From contig NC_134830.1 in the NCBI RefSeq assembly GCF_004210375.1, positions 60,259,576 to 60,323,575 of the forward strand: DNA of 64,000 bases. Direction: 5' to 3'. Source of the stretch: Tachypleus tridentatus (Eukaryota > Arthropoda > Merostomata > Xiphosura > Limulidae). Made by a program: the position numbers and the translations under genes. The notes under the pieces were generated by a model. The model made no database searches. It was not told where the DNA came from and saw only the letters and a list, made by a program, of their open reading frames with translations. Positions 10,051 through 20,914 of the stretch are shown here, piece by piece (within the stretch, counting starts at the first letter, position 1; each line of letters begins with the position of its first letter).

Positions 10051-10859
10051 CACAAACAGAGGTTGATTCTGCTATAAGGCTTAGGGGAGGGCATAAGGCA
10101 TCCTTTTGTTTTTATATATATAGGTCATTGCGTAGATTATACAGATAGCTGCCACATCCAAGATGTGAGAGTCGTATAATCAGTTTGTTTTTGCCTAAAC
10201 TGCAATGTGAAAGTACGCATCTTTATTATTAACTACAAAGACAGGCTATTACTAAAGTGAGATCAGTATTTTTCCTGTGTCGTAATTTGTTATAATTCTA
10301 AATGCTCAAAGGTCACAAGTAACATCCATAGTTCTATACACACAAAAAGAGTCCCATTTCTGCACCTCAACATATAAGTGCTCTTGTCTCAAAAAAATGA
10401 AACTAAATATGCATGTAAAAGTGACCTGGCATAGCATTAAGTGGTCGTTTCGTTTAAAACTATCCACCACATGTAAAGGAGAGAGAGAGGATCTATATTT
10501 GCTACATATGGTGTAGCTGTCTAGGTTATTTATAACTTTATTTTTATCTAAATTATTCTTGAAGTATGTAGTTGAACTAGTTACGAGTCTGTCTAACAAT
10601 AATGGGATATTAGAGTATTTATGTAGAAAAGTAATAGTTATTGTAACGTGGTATTCTGTAAGATTTTGTTAGAACGTAATTTTGTAATTACAAGACACGT
10701 GCTTTAGAAACGTTTAGTCATGCTGGTGAAGTCTATTCGATGACAGGATATGTTCTGTATATTCTAAGAATGTTGTCTGTCGATGTACCTTCGTTATATT
10801 CAGCTAGATCCCTAATTCGATTAGCTCTCCGCCACGCTTTTGTTCTGACACTTTTAATA
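10051..10859. other. Non-coding DNA, nothing recognised
   Basis: AT-rich spacer. A 97-codon minus-strand frame (10306-10599) has no motif, no splice context that I trust and no similarity I recognise, so it is not called. Confidence 0.4.
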
Positions 10860-10879
10860 CATTAAGACCTTAGAATTTA

Positions 10880-11215
10880 AATTATGTTGCTCACCGGAAG
10901 AGAATTTCATCTAAATATAGTTTCGATTTCGTCCTGATTGATTTAATTGATTTTGTGAAAGGAATTACTTTGGTTTCTAAAGCAGTTAGTTTGATTCTCC
11001 ATTTATTATAGAAATATCCTGTGTCGTTTGATGATGGGTAAAGATCATATGATGTCGTTGTCGGGTTTGTGGAACTCTTCAAATTACAACATCTGCGAAC
11101 TGTTAGCTCAGGGTAACTTGAGGTTTGATCATTAAAGGGCATATTGCTAAGATACGTGACAAAAGGAGTAGGGATAACTACTCCTCCTTGAGATGTGCCT
11201 CTTTCAGGAGTAAAG
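10880..11215 (-). mobile_element. Jockey-like non-LTR reverse transcriptase fragment
   Basis: On the minus strand the open frame reads TPERGTSQGGVVIPTPFVTYL, which aligns with the RT domain 4 pattern (G-x-PQG-x-x-SP-x-LFN-x-Y) of Jockey/I-group LINEs. It continues to NKWRIKLTALETKVIPFTKS, equivalent to the region after the catalytic ADD box, with a C-terminal part similar to LYLNGxLL. The YADD box itself is decayed (its place reads RRCCNLKSSTNP). An AG|...|GTGAGC pair flanks the frame and at first looked like a host exon, but the RT match and the open frame extending across the supposed acceptor argue against that. The fragment is about 110 codons and dead. Confidence 0.6.
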
Positions 11216-12373
11216 TACTCTGAGAACCATACTAGCTGTTATATTCCGAATCACACAACCTAATGATGTATAAAACATTCAAATTCAGCCCTCGGGCGGG
11301 CGCCCAGAGAGCTATAGGAGTAACATTAGCATAAATAAACAAACCACACGTAAGAGCAAAAACTTATATAAGTCGGTTGAATTTTATGAGTTTGATTTCA
11401 TGTGGTTTCTGTGCTGGTGTATTTAATATATTAACCCTTTTACATATTGTGAGAATGCTGTTTTTGAGGGCCGAGTGACACCACTTCGTTACAGAGTTTG
11501 TATCAGTGCAAATATCCACCTAAAACATAAAGTATTTTCCCTTCCTAAGTAAGTGAATGACTCCTGATTGATATAAAACCAATGTTTTCCACATATTATT
11601 AAGTATACCCTACAAATGCATAAGTTGAATACAGAAACAAGTTTTAAAATACACTCGAAAATTATGTAGCTCTATTAGAAGTGCTAAGATACCAGTGCTA
11701 GTTAGAACTCTCACGAACTAGGATACCAAAGAATTTTCGGCAGATTTGTATGAGAGATATGATTTTTTCACTGGCTCGTTTTCCTTTGATTCTTTAGTGT
11801 AAGATGTATGTGAAAAAGGCTAGGTTTGTCGAATTGAAAGTATCAATTGTTGACTGGATGCCAGTCAGCATTTTCAGCAACAATTTCGTATGTTTTTGTT
11901 GTTGTTTTTTTCAACTAAGTATTCTTAGTTTTGCAAACCGTTCAAGTATGTATTCGGTAAAATTTACGTTTCAATACTACAATATACGGTTATTTCGAGC
12001 AAATACTATTCCTGAAACCGTATTCTCAAATACAGAACTGTCGTTATAAAAAGATTATTTCTGTTGGTTAGAGGCTTTAGTAAAATGTGTTTGGATTGGT
12101 TTATCATGCTTGAAGTTTTTCATGGAGATTTTTTTAAACATAGAAAGTTGTTGACAAACACGAGTTGACCTGGTGTGTTGTGATGTAGGATTTTGTCGGC
12201 ACCGAATATTCAGGTAGAGAGTTAAAAAAAGCATTTTTTTTAAGAAATAGGTGTTTCCTAAAAATAAATAAACATTAAATTGGTTTATAAACTCAGCTAA
12301 TTACGTTCTGATTGGCTGTATGAAGTTTTACAGAGGCTTTTATGGTGTTATAAAAAATTAAACCACTGGTCGT
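11216..12373. other. Non-coding DNA, nothing firm recognised
   Basis: AT-rich DNA. A frame at 11804-12049 on the plus strand shows no domain. A GGGCGGGCGCCC GC-rich spot at about 11297-11308 stands out against the AT background but has no clear context. Confidence 0.4.
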
Positions 12374-12515
12374 TTTGTTTTTAATTTCGCACAAAGCCAC
12401 ACGGGGGCTATCTGCGCTAGCAGTCCCCTAATTTAGTCACCATCACCCACTGCCAACTCTTGGGCTACTCTTTTACCAACGATCAGTGGGATTGACCATA
12501 ACTTAACTTCCCGCC
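12374..12515 (-). mobile_element. tRNA-derived SINE, family A, truncated
   Basis: Tail-side half only: TTTTTAATTTCGCACAAAGC, GGGCTATCTGCGCTAGCAG, CCAACTCTTGGGCTACTC, then similarity fades after ATTGACCATAAC. An internal deletion has removed the AGCAGTGTAAGACTAGAGG block. Confidence 0.75.
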
Positions 12516-13782
12516 CTACCCCAATGGTTAACTGTGGAGCTGCACCTCGTCTTGAAAGTTTTAAAGATAATCTAAAAATCTGTAAAATACTAATATTGTA
12601 GCTTACTGCGCTCACCTGGATGACGTACACAACGTTATGACGTACATTTCATCTTACCTTGATCTTCCAAAAGTTACCAGTACTTGTCGTCAAACTCTAG
12701 TTTTATCTTCTTTAAAAGAGTTTCGTAAATTAATCCAGTCTAGGGTAATAAACTCATGATTTTCAGGTGCGTGTCTCTTTGTCACAAATACACGTTTTCA
12801 TATGGAAAGCATGTGGTTTTATAGTGCTACTGTTCGTGATATCCTGTTCCCACCCTTTGTTCAATGTAACAATGTGTCAGCAATTAGTTGTTACCTGTGT
12901 AGAATCTTCAATGAAGGTGAAGAATGTTTGTTTCAAAACCCTTGATTTTAAAAACATCTGATCCGAAACATCACAGTGAAAAACTGAAGCGCCTCGCCCA
13001 TGCGGTCTTGATGTAGCCTCGAGCTGAGCTGGTGTCACGGTCAACTTCCAACCCTGACCCTTCAAGTATAAGGAACCATGGACAGAGATTACTGGCTACT
13101 GTTTGCATATTTATAATTACTGTACCACATTTATCAAAATTCGAACGAAAGCTGATCATTTGTAAGACTTTTTATCTTGTTGCAGTAGAAATACATTTTC
13201 ATGTTCTTCACTGCGTTTCGGTAAGAGAAAATGAGTTTGTTTGTTTGTTTTTACAAGAAATTCAGGTGTTCTCTGAAAACCCTTGGTCGAGTATTAGTAA
13301 ATGAATTTCCTAGCTTCAAATCGTACAAGTACTAAACTTACTAAACTTATATTTTATAAAATATCAATGGATAACTAAGCTGCATTACATCTAAGCCAAT
13401 TGTTTTGTAAAGTTTATATTTTGACGGAGTAGCTGTGAAAAAATCTTACACCATTGTCAGTCCATAGGTTTAGCAGCAGAGAAAATCAAACTTAACGATA
13501 TTCGATAAATTTACTGAAAACAAAAATTGTCAAAACGAAATTTTTCTTGATCAAATACGTTACGTCACTATTCTGGAAAAAAAGAAAAGATGAAAAGTGA
13601 ACCTAAATGAATTATTGAATAACAAAAATACAGAAATATAAAAAAAAAACACTGAACAAATTAGATTTTACGTAGGTTATCTGACCACCATCAGATCAAC
13701 AAATATTACGATTGGCAAACAACACGTCTCATTTCTGCGTGTATAAACACGTACAGAAACTGCTCTAACGTATAAAGCACTG
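12516..13782. other. Non-coding DNA, nothing recognised
   Basis: AT-rich DNA without supported genes. Overlapping frames at 12767-13304 on both strands have no motif or codon pattern that would single one out. Confidence 0.4.
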
Positions 13783-13870
13783 ATTGGTTTGTTTGTTTTG
13801 AATTTCGTGCAAAGCTACATGAGGTCTACCTACGCTAGCCGTTCCTAATTTAGCAGTGTAGGACTAGAGG
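13783..13870 (-). mobile_element. tRNA-derived SINE, family A, tail fragment
   Basis: Contains TTTGTTTGTTTTGAATTTCG, GCAAAGCTACATGAGG, CTACGCTAGCCGTTCC and AGTGTAGGACTAGAGG, then stops abruptly at 13870. This is a 3'-end fragment lacking the head. Confidence 0.8.
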
Positions 13871-13913
13871 TAATTAAGGTTCGATTGTTCTTAAGTGCTA
13901 AACTACAAAATAG

Positions 13914-13995
13914 AGCCCACAGTGGCTGAGTGATACGTCTGTTGGCTTATAACCTTAAAATCCGGTTCTCAATACCCATGTTAGGCACAGATGTA
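13914..13995 (+). mobile_element. tRNA-derived SINE, family B, head fragment
   Basis: Contains GCCCACAGTGGCTGAGTGAT, GGCTTATAACCTTAAAATCC and GGTTCTCAATACCCATG, which is the tRNA-like head with A- and B-box-like parts; the 3' body and tail are missing after GGCACAGATG. Confidence 0.7.
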
Positions 13996-14226
13996 ACGGA
14001 TTTACTATAATATATTTATCTTAATATTGATGTTTGTTTCAGTTTAATATATATATTTAGAAATGCATGTAACTTATGGTGTTAAATATGTATTGCGAAA
14101 TTCCTACCCATTTACTAAATTTGTAGATTATTGAGTGTAAGAATCAACAATGTGCTGTGTGTATGTAAATATTAGTGTCTGCCAATATTGTTGCCAACTA
14201 AAATTTCGAGAATCTCGCCTAATGAT

Positions 14227-14265
14227 TATAAAAGGTAGCCATCGCCACACTCTAGGAGGCAGTTG
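14227..14265 (+). promoter_or_regulatory. Candidate TATA-Inr core promoter
   Basis: TATAAAAG at 14227-14234 is followed about 34 bases later by an initiator-like GCAGTTG at 14259-14265, the general layout of arthropod TATA/Inr promoters. No gene could be placed downstream on the plus strand, so this may be a relic or chance. Confidence 0.25.
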
Positions 14266-14871
14266 TATATTGTTGGTTTGCTACACTTGGTATACTATAA
14301 AACTTAAAAGCTATAACTGTTATTAGTCTATTAATCGGGAAACTGCAGATATTTGATCACAAACGTTTATAGATTTCAAACATTACAAACGGTTTATTTT
14401 CAGCGGATTAACTTAAGACGTTTGTATTTTTACGAAGACTTTGTATAAATAACATAAGCTGTTAAACACTCACGTGAAGAACTAGCTAGTTCCCCGTCAA
14501 ATGAATTGTACCCATATCTGCTCAGAATTAATTCGCTCGTCGTAAACCCTCTGTAAGATATCAAGGATATTCCTTGTCGGATAGAAAACTCAATATTGTT
14601 TGTAAGTTTGTAAAACTTTTGTATATGAATCATCATTTGTAATAACCGTTATTACAAAGTGTATTGTCGTTTGTAGATTAAAATATATTTGTATTAAAAA
14701 AGAAAATTGTGTTCGTCAATCTTGTTGACAAACACAATAACTTTGTTACATTTCTATATTCAATTAACTTCTAAATCTAAATTATGACTGAATTCAGTTT
14801 CAGACTATTTGCAATTTTAATACCTAACATAATACATGGAAGTGTTTTCCGAGATAAACTATAGTACGTAA

Positions 14872-14921
14872 CAAAGCACAGATATTCCCATTGTGTAACT
14901 TAGCACTTAACAATAAACAAA
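14872..14921 (+). mobile_element. tRNA-derived SINE, family B, tail fragment
   Basis: Only the 3' part is present: GCACAGATATTCCCATTGTG, TAACTTAGCACTTAACAA and an AAACAAATT tail. It matches the tail shared by both SINE families. Confidence 0.55.
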
Positions 14922-15515
14922 TTGAACGCCGAGCCTCCAGCTGGGAAATCGAGACGTTTTCTTTAATATTATTATCTTAAATTTATTTTAATTGATTAGA
15001 ATAACATCACTAAAGTATTCAATTACGTTTTCGTGCTTTTGTTTTCATAACATAATTTTTAGCTTAAACACACGCTTCCTCATTAACTGAAGTGTGAAGA
15101 TCAACTCTGTTACATGGGAACTAGAATCTGGGAAGAAATACGCAGTAAAAGCACGCTTCTGACGAAACGACAGAGTGTGAATTTGCTTCGTTTTAAGAAT
15201 TTCGGACCGTGAAAACCAGGAAGGTTAGGATTAATATATCAACAATAGCAGATTGTATAAATTCACGGACATTCACCTCGTGCCACGTGCAGCTGTGAAA
15301 CAGACGAGGAAGAATTTAAAACGATCTTTACAAATGATAATTATAATTGTTGTCGAGTTAAAATGTGTAAACATTGTCCTAAAATGACATCATAATGACG
15401 TTTCTGGAGATATTCCGTACTTGATTTCAGATTTGATTTTATTAAAAGACTTTCCCCATTTTAATTTCATTCACGTTTAAAACATTGATTTGTCTTTGTT
15501 GTGAATAAATATTTC

Positions 15516-16621
15516 CAGTGGCGACGGCAAGTGGGTCTTGAGCCCCCCAAAAATGAGCCAGACCCCCTCAGCCCCCCAATATTTTTACCTACATATACTT
15601 ATTAAATATGGAAAACACAATCGTCGTTGTTGCTTAACAATTAACATGAAAAAATACATAGATCTGTAGAGCTCAACGTCTTCATTACATTTGTTTGTTT
15701 TTTGAATTTCGCACAAAGCTACTCGAGGACTGTCTGCACTAGCCGTCCCTAATTTAGCAGTGTAAGACTAGAGGGAAGGCAGCTAATCATCACCACCCAC
15801 CGCCAACTCTTGGGCTACTCTTTTACCAACGAATAGTGGGATTGATCGTTACATTATAACGCCTCCACGGCTGAAAGGGCGATGCGAACCCGCGACCCTC
15901 AGATTACGAGTCGCACGCCTTAACACGCTTGACCATGCCGGGCCCCCTCTTCGTTAAGACGGAAGTATGTGTCACTCGTCCCATGGCAACGTACTTAATG
16001 CACTGAAACTCATGCGTTGTATTGCCACTCCCTGTGTAATGCCATTCTATCTTGAGCTTTGACGAAGATTAGACAACCACGTTGATTTCAAGTTACAACA
16101 AACAGGCGCATTATTTTAAAGTAATATTGACTATAAACACAACATGATAAAAGATAATTAGCCTGATAGGGACCTTACTTTTCCTTAGAGTGTATTAACT
16201 TCACATGGGATAATTCGTTTTTGCTATGTAAACTATATCTTTATACTATATTTCTTTTGATTTGTAGCTTTACTCTTAATGGTACATTAAATGTTCACTC
16301 TAAGGCCTAAGCTAATCATGATTTTCTTTATTATTATGTATTACCTTGGGTGGAATTTAGGTGAGCTTCCTCTTTTACATATACGCATATTTTCATAAAC
16401 AGATTATTTCTAATTTGTAATAATGAATTATTAATCAGAGTATGAGTTTCCAATGAAAACTGCATTTAAAACGCAGTTCAAAATAGCACACATTTCTAAA
16501 ATGTACCTTGATATTCACATTATTATAATTTACCATCTATACTTCATATTGATGGCATTTTGGGAAGCCCCTCCAGAGTTTATCTCAATCCCCCAACGAA
16601 AATATCCTGGCGCCGCCACTG
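15516..16621. mobile_element. Non-autonomous hAT-type DNA transposon with nested SINE
   Basis: The ends are inverted: the left starts CAGTGGCGACGGC and the right ends GGCGCCGCCACTG. They carry a perfect 8-bp target-site duplication, AATATTTC, at 15508-15515 and 16622-16629; an 8-bp duplication with CAGTGGCGGCGCC-type ends is diagnostic of hAT elements. A C-rich stretch (AGCCCCCC) near each end is also mirrored. Without the nested SINE the element is about 0.85 kb and encodes no recognisable hAT transposase, so it must have depended on a partner. A 60-codon frame at its right end is not meaningful. Confidence 0.88.
15688..15947 (-). mobile_element. tRNA-derived SINE, family A, inside the hAT element
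   Basis: Reverse-orientation near full-length copy (from TTTGTTTGTTTTTTGAATTTC to GACCATGCCGGGCC), missing a short piece next to the B box. Flanks TCTTCATTA (15679-15687) and TCTTCGTTA (15948-15956) form a 9-bp duplication with one change. It inserted after the hAT element did. Confidence 0.88.
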
Positions 16622-16867
16622 AATATTTCAACTGAGCAATAAGTAGAAAGATGTACAGCTGCGCGGAGGTTGAAATACTGCACCGTCTGACAGTTACCAA
16701 ATAGAGAATTATTGTGGTGTATGTTAAGACATACATAAACTGGGCCAACGTTATAGTAAGGTTTACTTCGTAAACATTAACTTATGATACGACAATATAA
16801 AACTTTTAAACTGCTGTGTTACGTATGGTATACATTATCACACATCCAAAACAAACAAACAAACAAT

Positions 16868-16969
16868 ATTCTAACAGTAGTAAGTTATAACTTATAGTAT
16901 ATATTAAAAGTAGTAAGTTAGAACTTATAGTTTATTGTAACAGTAGTGAGTTATAACTGATAGTATATA
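16868..16969 (-). repeat. Inverted arm of the 33-bp minisatellite
   Basis: Units such as AACAGTAGTAAGTTATAACT and ACAGTAGTGAGTTATAACTG are the reverse complement of the main array unit (AGTTATAACTCACTACTGT type). They form a head-to-head junction with the forward units that start at about 17020. Confidence 0.8.
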
Positions 16970-17018
16970 GTTTGTTATTTATATTTCGCGCAAAGCTACT
17001 CAAGGACTATCTGCGCTA
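16970..17018 (-). mobile_element. tRNA-derived SINE, family A, 49-bp fragment at a repeat inversion
   Basis: TTTATATTTCGCGCAAAGC followed by TACTCAAGGACTATCTGCGC is the family A tail. It lies exactly between the inverted and forward minisatellite units. Confidence 0.8.
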
Positions 17019-17265
17019 CTGTTAGAATAAGCTATAAGTTATGACAAGCTACTCTCACTATATACTGTACGTTATAACTCACTACTCTTACTATAAACTA
17101 TAAATTATAACTCACTACTGTCACAATAAACTATAAATTATAACTGTAAATTATAGCTAACTATTTTTACTATAAACTATAAGTTATAACTCACTACTCT
17201 TACTATAAGTTATTACTCATTTCTGTTAAAATAAACTATATGTTATAACTAACTATTTTTACTAT

Positions 17266-17436
17266 AAATCGCGGATTAAGGCATGGGCTCACCGGGCTGA
17301 AACCCAGGGCCTCACACTAAATAAGGGGCCTGAGGCTATGACTATAAATGTACTCACGTAGAGGTACTGTTCCAAGGGATCTCTATAAGTTGAAAAGCCT
17401 AGGACCGATAAAACCTTTAATCAAACCTTGCTTACA
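17266..17436. mobile_element. Interruption of the minisatellite, possible transposon relic
   Basis: About 170 bp of comparatively GC-rich DNA (CATGGGCTCACCGGGCTG, GAAACCCAGGGCCTC) unlike the surrounding array. It resembles decayed transposase-region relics I have seen in arthropod genomes, but I cannot assign a family and no clear ends are visible. Confidence 0.3.
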
Positions 17437-18240
17437 ATACACTACAAATTATAACTCACTATTCTTACTATACACTACAAATTATAACTCACTATTCTTT
17501 ACTAAATTATAACTCACTATTCTTACTATAAATTATAACTCACTATTCTTACTATACACTATAAATTATAACTCACTATTCTTACTATACACTATAAATT
17601 ATAACTCACTATATTATAACTACTATACACTATAAATTATAACTCACTATTCTTACTATACACTAAATTATAACTCACTATTCTTACTATACACTATAAA
17701 TTATAACTCACTATTCTTACTATACACTATAAATTATAACTCACTATTCTTACTATACACTATAAATTATAACTCACTATTCTTACTATACACTATAAAT
17801 TATAACTCACTATTCTTACTATACACTAAATTATAACTCACTATTCTTACTATACACTATAAATTATAACTACTATTCTTACTGTACACTATAAATTATA
17901 ACTCACTACACTTAAATTATAACTCACTATTCTTACTGTACACTATAAATTAGAACTCACTATTCTTACTATACACTATAAATTAGAACTCACTATTCTT
18001 ACTATACACTATAAATTAGAACTCACTATTCTTACTATACACTATAAATTAGAACTCACTATTCTTACTATACACTATAAATTATAACTCACTATTCTTA
18101 CTGTACACTATAAATTATAACTCACTATTCTTACTGTACACTATAAATTAGAACTCACTATTCTTACTATACACTATAAATTATAACTCAACAGTCTTAC
18201 TATAAACTATAAGTTACAACTCACTACTCTCACTATAAAC

Positions 18241-18519
18241 AGCCGGACACGGCCAGGCGAGTTAAGGCGTTCGACTCGTAATCTGAGGGTCGCAGTTTCG
18301 AATCCCGGTTGCACCAAACATGTTCGCCCTTTCAGCCGTAGGGGGCGTTATAATTCGTCGGTCAATTCCACAATTTGTTGGTAAAAAGTAGCCAAAGAGT
18401 TGGCGGTGGGTGATGATGACTAGATGCCTTCCCTCTAGTCTTACACTGCTAAATTAGGGACGGCTAGCACATATAGCCCTCGTGTAGCTTTGCGCAAAAT
18501 TAAAAACAAACAAACAAAC
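18241..18519 (+). mobile_element. tRNA-derived SINE, family A, inside the minisatellite
   Basis: Plus-orientation full-length copy with B box GTTTCGAATCC and a tail AAAACAAACAAACAAAC. Repeat units (CTCACTATAAAC and CTTACTATAAAT) flank it on both sides, so the array was in place before this insertion. Confidence 0.9.
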
Positions 18520-18826
18520 TTACTATAAATTATAAGTCACTACTGTCACAATAAACTATAATATATGACTCTTACTATATACTATAAGTTATAATCTACT
18601 AATTTAACATAAAGTACTTTTACTTTGATTAGGGAAATGTCGTTCCAAATTTAAAAGCGTTTTTTGTTTGTTTTTTCTTTTTGATATGAATTTAACTGTA
18701 AACATTGAGTGGATCATTTGGTTAAAAGCTCATATATTTTGTTTATGTGTTATTTCTTTTTCTCAACTTAAAGGAGTGGCGTACACGTCTTTTTCTAGTC
18801 AGTAAGTCATTCATTCTTATCCTTTC

Positions 18827-18950
18827 GGTGGGTCATTTGTAAGTCTGAGGGTTTATAATACTAAAAATAGTGTTTCGATACTCTCGTTGGGAAGAGGGCA
18901 CAGACAGTCCATTGTGTAGTTTTGTACTTCACAAAAGAACAAACATGTTT
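18827..18950 (+). mobile_element. tRNA-derived SINE, family B
   Basis: GGTCATTTGTAAGTCTGAGG, GTGTTTCGATACTCTCGTTG and GGCACAGACAGTCCATTGTG blocks followed by an ACAAAAGAACAAAC tail. It has diverged by point changes. Confidence 0.75.
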
Positions 18951-19090
18951 ATTTGTATTTAGTTCTTGTATACTTGGATTATTGTATAGTTTGTTGTTGT
19001 TTGCTTGATTAAAAGAAGCGTTTTAAATATATTTCTGTGTTGTGTCGGCTAGTGCAAAGACGTATGGAGGTGACAAAGTAGGTTTATTTT

Positions 19091-19280
19091 TATTTGTTTA
19101 TTTTTAATTTCGCGCAAAGCTACACGAGGGCTATCTGCGCTTGCAGTCCTTAATTTAGCAGTGTAAGACTAGGGGGAAGGCAGCTAGTCATGACCACCCA
19201 TCGCCAACTCTTGGGCTACTATTTTACCAACGAATAGTGGGATTGACTGTAACGTTATAACGCCCCCACGACTGAGAGTG
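19091..19280 (-). mobile_element. tRNA-derived SINE, family A, lacking the head
   Basis: Reverse-orientation copy running from TTTGTTTATTTTTAATTTCG to CCCCCACGACTGAGAGTGG, stopping before the tRNA head. The body is close to consensus. This is a 5' truncation. Confidence 0.85.
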
Positions 19281-19953
19281 GTAAAAAATGTCTTGAAACA
19301 GGGCACATTTCTATTACTTCGTAAACTTGGCTTTGAATTTAAAGACAAGTACTTTATTAGTTAAATCAGTTAATTATTACCTTCCACAAAGCAGGGTATG
19401 CAATTATTATTTAATGAGGTCATTCGATTTTAGAAACAAAAGAAGAAGCGAGTGGAACGTTATCTAACATTGTCCTCTATACGCATGTTGCTTCCTCTGT
19501 CCTCAGCTTGTTACTATAATGGTTGTAAATAAAATAGACGGTTATGAACACGTTATAGACAAACAACAGGTTACAACAACTGGAAAGCTATTCACTGAAA
19601 TGTCCAATGTTTCGATTTTAAATACCAAACTTTTCTTCCGCTGTCTTACTAAGATCGATGTTACTTATTTCTAAGTTTTCCCAGATGGACATTGTTCGAG
19701 CTTTGTTTGAAGTTCATCCGGAAGTCTGCTTTACAAACATTCATAATAAAATCACTGACGCTAGACGACAGCGAAACTCTACAACGTGAACTTTTCGTCT
19801 GTTGCGACCTGTTCAGTGAATTAGGTTATGTACAAGTATGTTTAGCTAATTATCGTTATTACACGGTTGACTGTTCCACATACCATTACTTAGCACACCG
19901 ATAACGTAACTGGACAACACTGGTGGACACAGAAATTTCGTATTCGCGTACAA
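19281..19953. other. Non-coding DNA, nothing recognised
   Basis: No supported gene. A 70-codon plus frame at 19692-19904 has no recognisable motif. Confidence 0.4.
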
Positions 19954-20121
19954 CAGTGGTTCCCAACCTTTTTTATGCCCCACACCCTTAAAAAATTTTA
20001 ATATGCTTTCACACCCCTCACAGTAATTATTTATTTAAGAATAAAGGTGAAGGTGGCCAAAACAAATGTTATCTCCCCCTTCCCTGGAATGCTATCTTGC
20101 ACCCCTGGTTGGGAACCACTG
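19954..20121. mobile_element. hAT-type MITE, 168 bp
   Basis: Perfect 15-bp terminal inverted repeats, CAGTGGTTCCCAACC at the left and GGTTGGGAACCACTG at the right. They are flanked by an 8-bp duplication with one change: GCGTACAA (19946-19953) and GCGTACAG (20122-20129). The CAGTGGTTCCCAACC end is typical of hAT elements in many animals. There is no coding capacity. Confidence 0.92.
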
Positions 20122-20549
20122 GCGTACAGTGGTTTAGACCCGTTAATTAACTAATATATAATTCAAATAAAGAAATGTCGAGTAAAATGTTTCCGCACTT
20201 ATAATTTATAATTTCCAACTATTCCTGTCCATTTCCACATTACGTACGTGTGGTGCCCAATGAGAGAAATATGAGTAATGTGTTTCAGAAAATGTGCGAA
20301 ATTTATGACGTCACTAATCCATCAGATGGTCCTGCCTCAATACTTACGTAGTTTCTATGCAATTGGCGTTTTGGCAGGAACATGATATTGTTGTTTCCAT
20401 ATTTCCTGAAACTCGACTTTAGTCCATTCTTTCTCTCTCGCTCAAACTTTTTTGCTTTCATCACAAACCAAACGAGAACAATTGAAAACAAGGGGAAACA
20501 TGTCTTACACAACTTTAAAAATTCCAAATAGTTATATATATTTATATAT

Positions 20550-20750
20550 AAACATGCTTGCCCCTTCAGATGTAGGGGCGTTATAATGTTTCAATCAATC
20601 CCACTATTCGTTGGTAAACAGAGTAGTCCAAGAGTGGGCGGTGAGTGGTGAAGAGTAGCTACTTTCCCTCTAGCACATCATTGCTAAATTAAGAACAGCT
20701 AGCACAGATAGCCGTCGTGCAGCTTTGAGAGACATTAAAAAACAACAACA
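20550..20750 (+). mobile_element. tRNA-derived SINE, family A, lacking the head
   Basis: Begins at AACATGCTTGCCCCTTCAG and runs through AGAGTGGGCGGTGAGTGG and TGCTAAATTAAGAACAGC to an AAAACAACAACA tail. The tRNA head is missing. Confidence 0.8.
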
Positions 20751-20914
20751 TTAGATTACGTTTGTAAGTTTGTAAGTACAGTTGTAGGCGGCAATAATGT
20801 AGGAATCAGTTATCGATAAAGAAATCAGTATCTGACTGAAAATACTTAAGAAAGAAAGTAAAGTATATCATATTATATTAATATGCCAACCACGATATTT
20901 ATGTATCTGGCATA

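Larger units (their letters stand above)
13996..15515. other. Non-coding DNA with one small SINE fragment
   Basis: AT-rich spacer holding the candidate promoter at 14227 and a family B SINE tail piece at 14872-14921 (CACAGATATTCCCATTGTGT, TAGCACTTAACAATAAAC). A 68-codon minus frame at 14430-14636 is not supported. Confidence 0.45.
17019..18600 (+). repeat. Minisatellite array, about 33-bp unit
   Basis: The core array (about 17437-18200) repeats TATACACTATAAATTATAAC plus TCACTATTCTTAC, 33 bp, roughly 23 units by length, with variant units lacking 2 bases (CACTAAATT) or carrying TTAGAACTC. Runs of the same variant in neighbouring units show local homogenisation. Flanking units (17020-17265) are an older variant with ACTATAAGTTATAACTC. 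The array is interrupted at about 17266-17436 by non-repeat DNA and at 18241-18519 by a SINE, and resumes to about 18600. Confidence 0.93.

Noticed and set aside
10306-10599. 97-codon minus-strand frame.
   Set aside because: No domain recognised and no supporting signals; consistent with a chance frame.
10891-11146. An open frame flanked by a good acceptor and a GTGAGC donor, at first taken as a host exon on the minus strand.
   Set aside because: The frame stays open upstream across the supposed acceptor and reads RGTSQGGVV...PF, a reverse transcriptase motif, so it is a LINE fragment.
16868-18600. CRISPR-like array, because of regular short repeats.
   Set aside because: The repeats are directly tandem without unique spacers, in an animal genome, so this is a minisatellite.
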